Origin: an uncultured Gemmatimonadota bacterium
GTDB taxonomy: Bacteria; Gemmatimonadota; Gemmatimonadetes; Gemmatimonadales; Gemmatimonadaceae
Reading direction: 5' to 3'
Assembly: GCA_946479995.1 (NCBI GenBank)
Contig: CAMLIU010000138.1
Location: 1 to 5,471 of the forward strand
Length of the DNA: 5,471 nucleotides
Each line of letters begins with the position of its first letter. Positions within the stretch are counted from its first letter, which is position 1. Shown piece by piece: positions 5,206-5,471 of this stretch. Below the pieces are notes generated by a model. It had not been told where the DNA came from and searched no databases. It saw only the letters and a list, made by a program, of their open reading frames with translations. The translations under genes and the position numbers were made by a program.

Positions 5206-5471
5206 ATGGAAATGGAAACCCTGCGCGACCTGTACGTCGAGGAACTGAAGGACCTGTACAGTGCCGAGAACCAGATTCTCAAGGCGCTGCCGCGCATGAT
5301 CAAGGCGGCCACGCACCCCAAGCTGAAGAAGGCGTTCACCAGGCATGAGAAGCAGACGCGCCAGCACGTGAAGCGGCTCGAGCGCATCTGCAAGGAGCTC
5401 GGCGAGAAGCCCACCGGCAAGAAGTGCGTCGGCATGGAAGGCGTGCTCAAGGAAGGCAAGGAGCTGATCGC
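5206..5471 (+). CDS. DUF892 (YciE/YciF) ferritin-like protein, 5' part only (runs off right edge)
   Basis: Eighty-eight residues are present before the window ends. The opening TLRDLYVEELKDLYSAENQI (5-24) and ALPRMIKAA (27-35), PKLKKAF (38-44), RHEKQT (46-51), RLERICKELGEKP (57-69) and GKKCVGMEG (71-79) match the DUF892 / YciE-YciF consensus, which has the pattern LxDLYxAExQ...ALP...HxxxT...RL..i...LGxkp...C..M.G. The family forms a ferritin-like four-helix bundle and in enterobacteria is associated with stress responses; E21 and H47/E48 are candidate metal ligands by family resemblance. The complete protein should be about 160-170 residues, so roughly half is missing. The start at ATG 5206 has a GGAG 9 bases upstream; an in-frame ATG at 5212 is a possible alternative. 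It is transcribed divergently from the histidine phosphatase. Confidence 0.9.
   Translation, partial: MEMETLRDLYVEELKDLYSAENQILKALPRMIKAATHPKLKKAFTRHEKQTRQHVKRLERICKELGEKPTGKKCVGMEGVLKEGKELI

Overview
This is a high-GC bacterial window. It holds ordinary chromosomal metabolic and stress genes and shows no phage, plasmid, transposase, CRISPR or RNA-gene signal. The gene content (cytosolic GH15 glucoamylase with a ROK-type glucokinase, a DUF488 protein, a DUF892/YciE-YciF ferritin-like protein) fits a soil or environmental heterotroph. My best guess is Gemmatimonadota or a neighbouring high-GC phylum. That rests on protein flavour and the GTACCTC-type intergenic repeats, not on a marker gene, so it is tentative.

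Layout from left to right. The minus strand at 1-405 carries the N-terminal 135 codons of a DUF488 protein that runs off the left edge. A 202-bp intergenic region (406-607) follows, holding a small array of GTACCTC heptamers and two inverted repeats. A two-gene minus-strand operon comes next (3561 to 608): a short ROK / polyphosphate-glucokinase-like sugar kinase, then a 761-residue GH15 glucoamylase, joined by a 4-base ATGA stop/start overlap. Divergent from the kinase is a 101-residue hypothetical protein on the plus strand (3671-3976). It ends against a perfect 16-bp hairpin (3989-4023) that also lies just past the stop of a convergent 69-residue hypothetical protein (4049-4258, minus). Upstream of that small gene is a histidine phosphatase / phosphoglycerate-mutase-like protein (4380-5021, minus). 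A 184-bp divergent intergenic region separates it from the 5' part of a DUF892 ferritin-like gene (5206 onward, plus), which runs off the right edge.

How the genes work together: the clearest functional unit is the kinase-glucoamylase pair. The glucoamylase has no visible signal peptide, so it would release glucose from glycogen or imported maltodextrins inside the cell, and the co-translated kinase would trap that glucose as glucose-6-phosphate. The histidine phosphatase might act in sugar-phosphate metabolism, but nothing in its sequence fixes a substrate. DUF892 proteins are associated with stress responses. I do not see a convincing new multi-gene defence or mobile system here. The items most worth a second look are the heptamer repeat region, which may reach into the end of the glucoamylase gene, the minimal 223-residue sugar kinase, and the two unassigned small proteins flanking a shared terminator.
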